From the NCBI GenBank assembly GCA_004009845.1, contig RMBW01000327.1:1-12435 (forward strand): DNA of 12,435 nt. Direction: 5' to 3'. The position numbers were made by a program, and so were the translations under genes. This DNA comes from Davidsoniella eucalypti. Its lineage: Eukaryota; Ascomycota; Sordariomycetes; Microascales; Ceratocystidaceae. Below are positions 1 to 9,299 of the stretch, in pieces. The notes under the pieces are model-generated. The model ran no database searches. It was not told the origin of the DNA and worked only from the letters and a program-made list of their open reading frames with translations. Numbering within the stretch: the stretch's first letter is position 1; each line of letters starts with the position of its first letter.

Positions 1-2300
1 TTTTTCACATTTAACCTTGTAGGTATGATTGTAATTACCAATGTTTAATTTTGTCATTTAATGATGCGTTAAGAGTATCTTTTCCGTTTACTTGTTAATG
101 GCACTAAATCGGCTCTTCTTGAGCTAGGGTTGTTACAATACCCGCGAAACCCTCTTCTCTCAACTACCTAATACCTCTTTCCTAACCACAGAACTAGTCG
201 TAATTTTCATGTTCTTTTTAGTTAGCCAGTGCTTCCTAGGCTAGCATGTTGTTTAGCTGTTCGTCTTAATTGCGTAAACATAGCCTCGCCTGGGGGTATA
301 CGAGACCATTAAACTAGGGTCACCGGCTACATATATATACCTTTATAGTGTGATGCCTCTCTTCTAAGATACATATGTACATGCATATGCATGTACTGTA
401 TGCTGGTATTGCTGAACTACTGCGGAAGAAGGCTGTGCTTCATTGTCTTTTGGCAGTTATAAGAATAGGGATTTGATCGGCGGGAGAAAGCCTGCCATTG
501 GCTGAGTCGTTATACCTTCACCTATGTATATCAAAGTTGAAACCATCACTGACTTGGCCTAAGCGTACGAGCCATGCATTTGACCTTCAGTTACCCGGCC
601 AGCCATAAACCACTAATTATCCAATTAAACATACGAGGTTGCAGCGATGAAGGGAAAAGGAATAACCCCATATTTATGTGCTTGATGCTACTCAAAATAG
701 GTCTTTAATCAGCCGAGTAAATATATGTTTTTCTATTCTGGGCAGGCAGACCTTTGGAAGACAACAAATTCTTCTGTGAGTCTTCCATTTCTGTTTCTAT
801 AGGCACATTAAAGCAAGAAGTGTGTAAGCCAATATAGAAACACTATTCATTACGACCAAGCAGATGCAAATTGTAATTCGCCTTTGGAGATATCTTTAAT
901 AAATAACCACAATCTCGTTCTCTTCATGTGTCGCCTTTTTACGATATCATAATGTATGTCATATATTCATAGTATTACATGGGGACTATCTCAATGCCAT
1001 AGTAAAGTGACAACACAGAGCGGTAACTTAGGTAACCCTCCGTGATTTCCAGCTAAGCATATTAACCATCTTATTAAGCGCCGCCGCTATGTTCACTTGA
1101 GTCTTTGTGCAGCTGCGTCGGTATCTACAGGCAAAAGGCCGTGTTATACTGCATCCGTTTATTGGTACTTGCTTATTGTTTTTGTCTACTACTATCACAT
1201 ATGTGTTCTATGAAATAAAGTCTTCGAGCCACACCAAGTAAGCTAACTACACAAGTTGCTCACCGCTTGTGCCGTAGGCAAGCCTCGTGGCAAAAGGAAC
1301 CGCCGAGTTCTTTGTGAAGTCTCTGCTGCCCGAGTAATCCGATGGTACTAAGCCATTAAGAGTCAAGTTATGAGCGGGACGAAGGGGAAGGAGGGTAGGA
1401 CCGACGGCGCCAGTTGAGTTGTGCTATTTTTTCTTGTACCGTCTCAAAAATCCCATTTCACTACCAGAGAAGATGACGTGTTCCAATAGAAAAGATAAAA
1501 GAGGCATAAAACTCCGATTGATCTGAGTAGAAGTGTATCAAAACCATGACCATACTCGTTCTGATCCTCCTAGTTAATTGGTTTTACGTACATGACTGTC
1601 TAAGTATAGCGGAATATCGGCGATTATCTGTGATATCACCATGATCTGATAACTATACAGGGTGCTAGTTCAAAATACCCAAGAGGGCTTCGTCGTTCAT
1701 GATAATGAAGCATTACGTAGTCCCATAGACGATGCGGAGTGTCGGGGAAAAAGGCCTGGCTTAGTGAAACAAAGAATATAAAGCTTAATAGTAGTAGATC
1801 ATAGGTTAACATATTGTATGTAGAGAGTACACTTGATGAATACTGGCGCACTCTATCTAGGACGACAGGCTTACCCCTCTCTAAGTAGTTTAAGTAATCT
1901 CTTTCATGAATGTTTGCTTGCCTCAACCAGCATCCCAACTTTCTACATAATTCTTCTTAATTAGCTTCTGGACGACGAAGAAATGTCTACCCAGTCACTG
2001 ACCATGTCCCGATAACCGATTTTATTTCTTTGAAACTATCTAGGGATTTTTTTTCCTCCAGAGTCCGGTAAACGTTGTTACGCTATCTTTACAAAAGAGA
2101 AACCTGCTACACATATATAAGTAAATAGACTGCCTCTTTCTAGTATTTCTTCTTGACTGGGGAATTAGTCCCGAACTCGCATAAACCACTAGCAAGCCTT
2201 GTAGACGTTTGTTATTGGCTTTATTTCTTGCTAATGCTACCATACATTTATATCCTCCGTCCAAGGGGCTTCCGGGAAGAGATATCACCATATCTGCTTA
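1..2300. other. Intergenic region, no gene recognised
   Basis: No ORF here has recognisable domains or the C-ending codon preference seen in the bZIP gene further along. The longest is a 100-codon minus-strand ORF at 1636-1938 with one hydrophobic stretch; it shows no family resemblance and could be chance. I see no tRNA, rRNA or snoRNA. The stretch is AT-leaning but not extremely so, and lacks the long TA-rich blocks typical of heavily RIP-mutated repeats. A perfect palindrome at 377-396 is listed separately. A UTR or a rapidly evolving non-coding RNA cannot be excluded from sequence alone. Confidence 0.6.
377..396. repeat. Perfect 20-bp palindrome
   Basis: GTACATGCATATGCATGTAC reads identically on both strands. 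It is centred on ATGCAT-type alternating purine/pyrimidine sequence and sits in a longer TACATATG-rich stretch. It could form a cruciform or bind a dimeric protein, but it may simply be a by-product of an ATGCAT/TATG-rich microsatellite. No neighbouring gene start gives it an obvious target. Confidence 0.9.
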
Positions 2301-2389
2301 GAACAACCCTGTTCAGCTGGCTTACCCACCAACATGATGTGTCATCTGTCGAACAAACATTCCAGCCATCTTGTTTCAAGACGAATACC

Positions 2390-2405
2390 TACATATGCAT
2401 ATGTA
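2390..2405. repeat. 16-bp perfect palindrome
   Basis: TACATATGCATATGTA is self-complementary. It shares the TATGCATA core with the 20-bp palindrome at 377-396 and is followed by TATGTAAGTATGTA. The two sites suggest a recurrent TACATATGCATA motif in this intergenic DNA. Its function is unknown. Confidence 0.85.
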
Positions 2406-3480
2406 TGTAAGTATGTACTAGTTGAACATATCGCCTGGCGTAGCTGTTCATATGCATGATTCTTACATGCCTCCTTTCTATATCTGCATTCATTCGGTAT
2501 CTCGAGGCTGTCCTGTTGAATCACCTTGGCTTTCACGGATACAGCAAAAACGCAACTAGTAAACCCGAACAATTGTGTCTCAACCCGCAAAAATAAGACT
2601 TGCCTCCCCATGAATTCCACAAGGGTTGTTGAAATTTGGCATAAGCTCCCTGAAAGCAGATCGACTATTAACATGCATATATTGAACTAGAGGGTCGATA
2701 AACTCTTGACTGTTAACCTATTGATCATCATTTTTAAATGTCTTGCTATATATTCGATCGGCTAGTTCTGATTGGAGTGCTCAATTAGCCAACACTTTGT
2801 TTTCTGATCCAGCCACCGCATATTGTAAATCATGCAGAGTGAATCCACCACCAACCTCATATATAGGCCTTAATGAACTTTCGGGCATATAGTCGAAGTG
2901 TGTGACAGGAGAGAGATAACAGAAATAAGACGCCTTCTTTGTGCGTTATTCGATCTATTACAGGCCAAGGATGAAAGGTGGGACTTGGCATATCTCATCC
3001 ACTTCTTTGATACTGTGCCTTTCAGGGCAATTTGTCCCTGTAAACTACATATCAGCAAACTAACGTAGATACCAAGAAAACGAATGAAATTTGAAGTCGA
3101 ATCTTATGGCTTGGCAGCTTGGCCGACAAGTATAAATCATAAATCAATGATTCACAAGCTCTCGTAATTCATGTTAGGAGTTCGTTCCTCTTTGTAATTA
3201 CTGTAAGCCAAGTAGGGTTTACTTTAATTGTATTTGGCTGATTTTCGTTCGTTCTCCTCCCCCTTTACAGTCAGGTTATCTTTACTGTTTGCTGTTGTCA
3301 TCTGGGTTGTCAGGGGTTTGCTTATTTCAGACCCTTATTCTTACTAGTAACGCTGAATTCAACGTAACCACCTCTTTTGTATTTATTTTCGTTGTTGTTT
3401 AATCCCCCGAGCCGGACATTGGCACTGGGCCAAAAGAAGCCTAACAAGCTGAGTTTTGCCTCCCCGCCAACTTGTATTTG

Positions 3481-3503
3481 CTTTTTCTTCTTCTTTCTTT
3501 CCA
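3481..3503 (+). repeat. Polypyrimidine simple-sequence tract
   Basis: This is an uninterrupted C/T run dominated by TTC and TTTC units. It is low-complexity DNA. Such CT tracts occur in fungal promoters near transcription starts, but no convincing gene follows on this strand, so no promoter role is claimed. Confidence 0.7.
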
Positions 3504-3670
3504 AGGAGGTGCCAAGCGTATAAACAGAAATGTAGTCTCCAAGTCCGTAATTTGAACCACTCGCTTCAAACTTTGAATTATCAAATACTCAAAGTAAGGC
3601 TACACCGCTCCTCATTGATTATATTTACCTTCAATTTTGTATTTTGTCATTCTTGATCAATTGACTATAT

Positions 3671-3721
3671 ACTGTATCGTAAACTTGTATGTATATCTGA
3701 GTGAAGAATAGTCGATACAGT
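3671..3721. repeat. Inverted repeat with 9-bp arms
   Basis: ACTGTATCG at 3671-3679 is exactly complementary in reverse to CGATACAGT at 3713-3721, with 33 nt between. It could form a weak hairpin. No T-run or coding boundary lies beside it, so a terminator role is not supported. Confidence 0.5.
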
Positions 3722-4953
3722 CTACACAGTGTTCGAGTGCGTTATTACCCCGAACGGCCGTAAAGCGTAACGCCCTAGAGCATCCTTGAGTGGTTGAGTG
3801 GTCAGCTGCCAAGTCTCACGATTCCACTCCAAGTGATTCTACGACAGAGCTATCTTTTGCGGCCATGCCATAGAGAAGACTGTGTGTGTCGGTCTAAAGG
3901 CTGGCAAATATGCCTTTAAAAGAGTTTATCATGGCCAGGGCCGTCAAGAGGGAAGCAAGCAGATGCTGTCGGTTAGACAATAATTATCTATCGACTACGT
4001 GAGTGACAGCCCAAACAAACGAACTAGTGACGTACGGGACAACATTTGAAATATATGATATATATGTTATTGCATGAAAGGCATAGCTTCAGATGCCTTC
4101 TGTTGTGGTATACAGACAGGTGGCTTTGTAGCTTTGATGAGTGGAACACCAATTTCCAAAACTTCTCGATTTAGATATCAGCTATTAGATTACCAGAATA
4201 CATAATCTGCCCTAATATAGGAATGTACTGGCTTGGTCATCATTGATCCCCAGAGGGCCAGCTATATCAGGTCTTCTTCAGCTAGAGAGAAAAGGTAGTT
4301 TTGTCTTTGTTTTCACCTAGAGAAGGGGTATTTATAAAGTTGGCATCAACACTTCGAAGTTGCCTTGTGGTACTTTTATGTAGTTTTGAATATATTCTTC
4401 TTCTTATTCGGTTGTTTTTATTAAATGTGAGGTTATCCGAGAGAGAATGGAGAGCATAGATGATAACTATAGTGTAATTTCAATTACTACGTAGTGGTTG
4501 GGTTGTTATAACCATGAAGGCGACGAAGTAAGTATTAGTACACCTAAAATAAAGCAGACTTTAAATACACATATTGATTTTTGAATATTTTTCTCAACCT
4601 ATTTTTAGCCATTATTATACACACGATGAATCTTACAGAGCTATAGTGAGGATTCAGTGACTTGAACTCATAATTTTTGATGATAATTTCATTTATTCAA
4701 GAATCAAATGTAAGAGAACCGAGCCTTTTTATTTTTATTTTTTACATTGAGCATAATACAAAGTTTGATGCCGATAAATAACAAAACTAAACAGAAAAAT
4801 AAACCATCAGTATGGCTATAATCAAAGGACAATAAAACAAAAATCGTGAGCCGAAATCTAAACTAGTAATACAATGAAAGAGATAATTATGTAAATCGCA
4901 AAATAATGAAAGAAATATTGCTACTAAGAGTCGGCAAGTTCAGGCTCAAAGTG

Positions 4954-6288
4954 TTATTCTTCCCATAGAAGAAAACTTGAAAGAAATGCACTCAAGCTCC
5001 TGAATGCCAACCTTCTTACTATCTTATACAGATAGCTGGTAGGAATTATACAATTGGGGCGAGTATACCCAAGCTCCCATTCGTCAAATTCCTCCTTGTA
5101 CTCCGGATGCTGACGGAGCATCTCGGCCTTTTGACTACCAGTCAATGTCCAGCCATCCTTGACTGGATTGAATGGTTCTCTGGCAGTGCCAAGAACCCAC
5201 TCTCGTTTCGTTACCATGTCTATCAAGCGACCGATCATGGCACCAGAGGAACGTCTTGGACCATGTGGTCCTATCATCATCCAGCATGTCGAACAGATCG
5301 TCGGCGACATCTGGAGGCATATCCTCTGCGTTAAACGGCAACTCAACGGTATGGGCTACCGTTAAGTCGGAGCTACGGAACAATTTGTGGGCATCCTTGG
5401 ATGATCTAGGTTGCTAGTGACGAGGGTTGAAATCAACCCATCTACTCTTGCACTCTGGGCTAGATGCCACACAGAAGTCCAAAAGGTCGATCACCTTCGT
5501 CGTGGTAGACCGAGTGAAGGACAGCCAGGAAAGGTCCACCCCGATGATCCTTGGCTTGAGCCCAACTGTCAACAGACTCTCCAAGTCAGTATCTCCAGAG
5601 ATACCAAACTCCCCCCCACCACACAATCCGTAGGCATCATCATATGAAGCTGCAGCCATCAGATGGAACTGGGGAAACTTCCTGTACATAGCAACGGATA
5701 TAGAATCGTTAATGAATGGGGATGTGAACGTTACGTCGGCATGAATGGCATGGAGACGGACACTTCGCCATACAAGCCACCGGACATAGTAGGCTTGTAA
5801 AGCGAGAAGACAGGTAGGTGCCTTAATATTGGCACCGGCTCGGCTTTTCCATACACGACTCTCAGCCTGAGCTAAGAGACGGTTCTCGTCAGAGATCGTC
5901 ATCTTGCCCCCAAAGTCTAGGCAAGCGTACGCCTAGATATCGGTCGCCGTGTAACCAATACTGTCACTGAGGGATAGTGACACAGAGCCAATATCTGGCA
6001 CTTGGAAAGACACTAGTGGCAATGCCAGTAGTTGCTAAGAGCCCGAAAGTCACTGGACAGCGTGCCCAGTAACATAGTCTCAACAGAGTCTGGGCGACTG
6101 TACCCTTTAGAGGTCTTGCAATTTCCATCATGGTGCTTGCTAGCCTGGTAACTGAAGCCAATGGCTCCAGACACAGCACAGGATGAGCACTTAAGGCCCA
6201 AATCCAGATGGGAACCACTTACAGTGATTCCACTGTTGTGCTTGAAGTCGAAAACATGTATTTCGATTCCAAGGCGTGGTATCATCAA
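4954..6288 (-). pseudogene. Decayed protein-coding gene, family unrecognised
   Basis: Read on the minus strand, this is a chain of protein-like segments that do not join into one intact frame. (1) 6288-6013 begins ATG ATA CCA and carries a motif of alternating leucines followed by CSSC and SGAI, reminiscent of fungal secreted or GPI-type proteins; that resemblance is weak. (2) 6034-5936 is a second frame, which could be entered through a TTAG acceptor at 6037-6035. (3) After an in-frame TAG at 5935-5933, the same frame runs to another TAG at 5416-5414, including an ATG at 5902. (4) The frame stays open beyond that stop with acidic, coding-like sequence (residues such as DDLFDMLDDD) to about 5250. 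(5) A frameshift near 5240-5260 leads into a frame ending at 4954 with well-formed sequence such as KREWVLGT and PFNPVKDGW. Coding character fades in the last 30 or so codons. The two TAGs are both in CTAG, consistent with C-to-T changes at CpA, but that is only suggestive. No single short intron removes the stop at 5414. It may be two fused relics rather than one gene. I do not recognise the function. Confidence 0.6.
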
Positions 6289-6299
6289 CCGACGACTCC

Positions 6300-7770
6300 A
6301 TGATGATTAGTAGTTATATAAGAGTACGTAGATTTAAGCAATTCTTATGAATTTTCAGGGCCATGATTCATTACGCAGTGTTGTTAGTTTACAAAAAAAA
6401 TATCCGGCTCTGGACACGGTATGTTGTTCCCAGTGGGTTGATCGTAGTTTCGTCATTTTTCAGGCGTAGCCGTTGTAACGAATAAACCCCTCATACAACT
6501 ATCCTGACATATCCCTTTTAATGGACTACCTAATCATATCATCTTCTATTCGCTCTCTCCCGGTCTCCTATTCCCAACCACTTTGAGTCTTACTAGCCTA
6601 CTTTACTGTGCTCTTGAAGTTGTCTTTCTACTAAGAACTTGAGATTGTAGCATAGCATAGCATACTAGTAGCATGACTTGCTACCTTTTTAGTTTTCAGA
6701 AGCTTGTTGCACATATTTCACCTGCTTCTGATAATAATGTGCCCTAACCATTTTTCAACTTTATTGTTCATTTTATAGCCATCGTATTGCTATGAAATAC
6801 CAGTAGGTAGACGTAAAGTAGTAAATTCATTATTGTTCATTTTATAGTGCTCACTGAATATAACAAAAGTATGGCCAATGAGTACTACAATTTTGTTCTA
6901 GTAAAAAGCAAGGGGAGAGCAATATTGCACAAGATGACATGTTTTATTTCCTTGATAGACAATTAATAGCAGTATGATGTTTGACTTACTCAACCATGAA
7001 AAATCTTTATAATGCCATAACATGGGAAGTAACTATATATATTGTGGATAGCAGTAGATATACTAATGTCTCCGGGCCATGGACTGCATCATGGCCACTC
7101 ATGATGAGCCATAATGTATCAACTATGGTTCTATCATCCACTGTGACAGCTGTAACGGCAGATTTATTATTCGTTTGGGCCATCCTGCGAGACAAATAAC
7201 CACGCTACTACTACATCAATGAAAGGTGACTCCATATGGCTCATCACGACTCCATTGTCATATCAACACCTTGACTTGCTTGTTGTAAGCCTCAACATAC
7301 GCCAGATGACTAGAGCCGGTGAGATGGGACTGACGTTCGAAAGCCTCCGAAAAAAGGGCTTTGTAAAGTCGACAGCGCTAAGAAATGCACAATTCATAGA
7401 CAGTCTGCGCAAAGTACACAACAACATATGGTGATACGATTGTATGTTGGACATAAATGAGGTAGAGATAGAAAGAAAGCCTGTTTACTATAATGTAATA
7501 TCTTGTATAAGTATCGTCGATGTCCAACAATAGAGTAACTATGTATATTCACGTTGTAAGTTCATGACCTCAACATTCATATTAACACATTGATTCAATG
7601 AGCCAAAGACGACATGGCAAATATTCCACATTGAGGGTAAGTCCAACGAGTACGAAGTATTGAGAGTAATATGTATATGTGTATATATTTGAGTGCCTCC
7701 CAGTTCCAATTCCTATAGTTACTTTATTCCTTCGTACTCAAACCCCCAATATTTAATATCCCATCCTTAT
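6300..7770. other. Intergenic region with two weak ORFs
   Basis: An ATG-started plus-strand ORF at 7219-7434 encodes 71 residues with a charged second half (for example SLRKKGFVKS). On the minus strand, 7007-7195 stays open for 62 codons, but its first codon is TTG and its first ATG is four codons in. Neither matches a known family or has clear flanking splice sites; both could be relics or chance. Also present are a TAGCA microsatellite near 6647-6665, an 18-bp direct repeat (listed separately) and a small inverted repeat CATCATG/CATGATG at 7087-7106. No confident gene is claimed. Confidence 0.5.
6761..6847 (+). repeat. 18-bp direct repeat, two copies
   Basis: TTATTGTTCATTTTATAG occurs at 6761-6778 and again at 6830-6847, a spacing of 69 bp. 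The sequence between is not similar. It may be a small duplication or the footprint of an insertion or excision. No terminal inverted repeats were seen at its edges. Confidence 0.8.
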
Positions 7771-7965
7771 GGAAACTTGATGATAATGCGCTCCCTATTC
7801 CGATCATTGAACAATCTATACACTTCATGATGGACATCTCGCATCACTGTTTGAAGAGCTGACATCGTCTGAATGTTTCCAACTAAATACAGTTTGTATG
7901 CAAGTCGATACTTTTTTGAGAAATTTGGTACTAACAGGTCTCTTTGATTACGATCATACTTTTAG
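7637..7965 (+). other. Possible intron hosting the snoRNA
   Basis: A consensus fungal donor, GTAAGT at 7637-7642, lies 134 nt upstream of the snoRNA candidate. Downstream are a CTAAC branch-like site at 7931-7935 and a pyrimidine-leaning ACTTTTAG acceptor ending at 7965. Together they define a 329-nt intron with the snoRNA inside it. The flanking sequence has no long ORF, so the host would be a non-coding snoRNA host transcript. The signals are short and could occur by chance. The alternative is independent transcription of the snoRNA. Confidence 0.3.
7771..7880 (+). ncRNA. C/D-box snoRNA, 25S rRNA methylation guide
   Basis: C/D snoRNAs direct fibrillarin-dependent 2'-O-methylation of rRNA in the nucleolus. 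All key parts are visible. A 6-bp terminal stem pairs GGAAAC (7771-7776) with GTTTCC (7875-7880). The C box core TGATGA is at 7778-7783 and the D box CTGA at 7869-7872. A C'-like ATGATGG lies at 7827-7833. Immediately upstream of the D box, GAAGAGCTGACATCG (7853-7867) pairs over 15 nt, with one G-U, with the highly conserved 25S/28S rRNA segment CGAUGUCGGCUCUUC downstream of the A-loop. By the D+5 rule the modified base would be the U of CGAU. The rRNA sequence is recalled, not searched. A weaker second guide, CGCTCCCTATT (7789-7799) before a degenerate D' box CCGA (7800-7803), can pair imperfectly with AAUAGGGAACG in the same rRNA region. The length of 110 nt is ordinary for the class. I do not assign an snR or SNORD name. 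Confidence 0.82.
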
Positions 7966-8352
7966 GGATGATTTATGATATGTGGAAGCCGAAGGCTCGT
8001 GCGATCTCTGAAGGAGCAATTGAGTGGAACGGAGTGGAGATGATATCTTGTTTGTTAGCTACCAAAAGTAGAATATAAGAATGGGATACATTGTGCTTGT
8101 TACAAATTAGTATAACTTCACATGGTTGTATATATTTCGGGTAGTGCCCGGGTTTATGATGCAAAGTATTGTACATTCTCGTTTAATTTGTAGTTTTAGA
8201 CAGACATAGAAAAGTAATTATCAATAAGGCATATATATATTCTGATTAACTAGTACTCATTCCTCGTTCATTCCGATAACCTCGGCTTTCTGTCGACTTC
8301 AACAAAACAACAGCATATATCAAAACTTCATTCGGTGCGCGGTCTATTCAAA
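7881..8352. other. Intergenic region between snoRNA and bZIP gene
   Basis: The right part must contain the 3' untranslated region of the minus-strand bZIP gene, whose stop codon is at 8353-8355. A minus-strand ORF of 67 codons at 7973-8176 has no recognisable features. A TA-repeat (catatatatatt) lies near 8231-8241. No exact polyadenylation signal was identified. Confidence 0.5.
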
Positions 8353-9299
8353 CTAATCCTTCTTCATTCCATTTCCCAACTGTGCCATCATAGCCTTAAG
8401 AGCCTGTGTCTCGGCTTCTTGTCTCGCCAGGCGGATACGTAGTTCATCCCGCTCAGTTGTGACATCGGACAAAGCGTCCTCCAACTCCTTGATGCGATCC
8501 AACCGCTTCTGGCGATATTTGCGAGCCGCCAGAGTATTCTTCTGGCGACGAACAACTGCCACTTCATCCTCTTCGTCGTCCAAATTGGCGGCAAACCGGC
8601 TGCGCTTGTGTGAAGCAAGCGGGCCAAGGGCCGGAGAGCCATCGGACGGAGGAGAGGCAGAGGATGATGAGGCACGGTTGGAAGGGAGAGAAGAAGCGGC
8701 AATGTTATTGTTTTCAAGGGGCAACATAAGCTGGTTGGGAGAGTAGGACATCTGTAGAGGGGCAGGCGCAGACGGCGGGGGGAATACGAGGGCAGAGGAG
8801 GTCAGCTGGTCAATTGAGGAAGTAGATGGGTCTTGGGCTAGTGAATCAAAGCCGGTAAACAAATCCATGAAAGGTACTAAAAAGAAGAAGTGTTAGCCTG
8901 GGGCCTATATATAGTTTAAGGCATGTAGAGAGGCTCTGGGTGGCGTGACTTACAATCCATGAAATTGTTACTGTCATTGAAATCATAGTTTGGGAGCGAG
9001 TCGGCTTGCCACTGGAGCTCATCCGTATTCAGAATACCGACATCAATGCCCAAGTCGAGACCTACAACCGGGCTAGAGTTGGTAGAACTCGACGAAGACA
9101 CTGGAGCGGAGCTGGAAACGGAGGTGGCCTGTGTTAGGCCGTGTTCCTCGCACCCGACGAAGCTGTTGCTGATGTGTTGTGCGAATTTAACAGCGGCAAA
9201 CTAGCTGTCGGCAAGGCCCGCCCAGCTTTGCGCTGGGCAGAAGAAGAACTTTTCTCTGTAGAGCATCGTGATGGTGTATTGGTTGCAGGTGGAAGCCAT
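8353..9299 (-). CDS. bZIP transcription factor, JlbA/IDI-4-like (ATF4/Gcn4 type)
   Basis: The model has three exons, 9299-9202, 9111-8954 and 8876-8353, giving 780 nt and 259 residues. Intron 2 (8953-8877, 77 nt) is clear: GTAAGT donor, GCTAACAC branch, TTTTTAG acceptor. Intron 1 (9201-9112, 90 nt) is inferred from a GTTTGC donor, a CCTAACAC branch and a TTTCCAG acceptor; it restores frame and removes a TAG. The start at 9299 is the first ATG after a 257-nt ATG-free stretch, and exon 1 has strong C-ending codon use. The C-terminus is a bZIP domain. Its basic region NTLAARKYRQKR (about residues 199-210) has the invariant N and R, with Y where Gcn4 has S, as in ATF4. Zipper positions are L217, V224, L231, Q238, L245 and L252. 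An acidic DDEEDE patch precedes it, and the N-terminal half is Ser/Pro-rich with acidic stretches, as in activation domains. Family members are nuclear regulators of amino-acid starvation, autophagy and development. The JlbA/IDI-4 assignment rests on recalled resemblance. The alternative is that exon 1 is a uORF and translation starts at ATG 8960. Confidence 0.9.
8877..8953 (-). other. Intron 2 of the bZIP gene
   Basis: On the minus strand it starts GTAAGT (8953-8948), has a GCTAAC branch site 19 nt or so before its end, then a pyrimidine tract ending TTTTTAG at 8877. It is 77 nt long. Splicing joins T to TA as a leucine codon and fuses two coding-like frames, giving FMDLPFMDLF across the junction. 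Confidence 0.92.
9112..9201 (-). other. Intron 1 of the bZIP gene (inferred, splits a stop codon)
   Basis: The donor GTTTGC is weaker than GTAAGT but occurs in fungi. The branch CCTAACAC closely matches that of intron 2 and lies about 20 nt before TTTCCAG. The donor cuts inside TAG, leaving TA, which joins C to make a tyrosine codon, so splicing converts a stop into a read-through frame. Caution: part of the intron itself reads as coding-like codons in the same frame (for example ISNSFVGCEEH), so a different exon structure or a recent nonsense change is possible. Confidence 0.55.

Larger units (their letters stand above)
2300..4950. other. Intergenic region, no gene recognised
   Basis: The longest ORF is a 110-codon minus-strand frame at 2342-2674; its codon use is flat and its product matches nothing I know. 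The region also holds a 16-bp palindrome at 2390-2405, a pyrimidine tract near 3481-3503, a hairpin at 3671-3721, and an AT-rich section at about 4380-4920. I see no coding exon with matching splice signals and no RNA gene. The AT-rich section is the downstream flank of the decayed gene at 4954-6288. Confidence 0.6.

Noticed and set aside
1636..1938. 100-codon minus-strand ORF with a hydrophobic stretch
   Set aside because: The hydrophobic run follows from T-rich DNA, and there is no other coding evidence.
2342..2674. 110-codon minus-strand ORF
   Set aside because: It starts with ATG but has flat codon use, no domain, no signal peptide and no splice partner; chance is the simplest explanation.
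3785..3830. tRNA-like GAGTGGTTGAGTGGTCAG segment
   Set aside because: It resembles a D arm, but no acceptor, anticodon or T arm can be folded around it.
4175..4245. Second C/D snoRNA candidate on the minus strand
   Set aside because: It has a perfect ATGATGA C box and a CTGA at snoRNA-like spacing, but the terminal stem is weak and I could not match the guide to any remembered rRNA segment.
5107..5647. Several plus-strand ORFs opposite the decayed gene
   Set aside because: They are antisense shadows of the minus-strand pseudogene, and their products have no coherent features.
6761..6847. Mobile element bounded by the 18-bp direct repeats
   Set aside because: Only 51 bp lies between the copies, with no terminal inverted repeats or coding content.
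7101..7190. ATGATGA C-box match on the plus strand
   Set aside because: No CTGA D box or terminal stem follows at suitable distance.
8388..8746. Alternative frames overlapping the bZIP exon on both strands
   Set aside because: They are shadows of the biased codon use in the bZIP exon; the bZIP frame has clear domain evidence.
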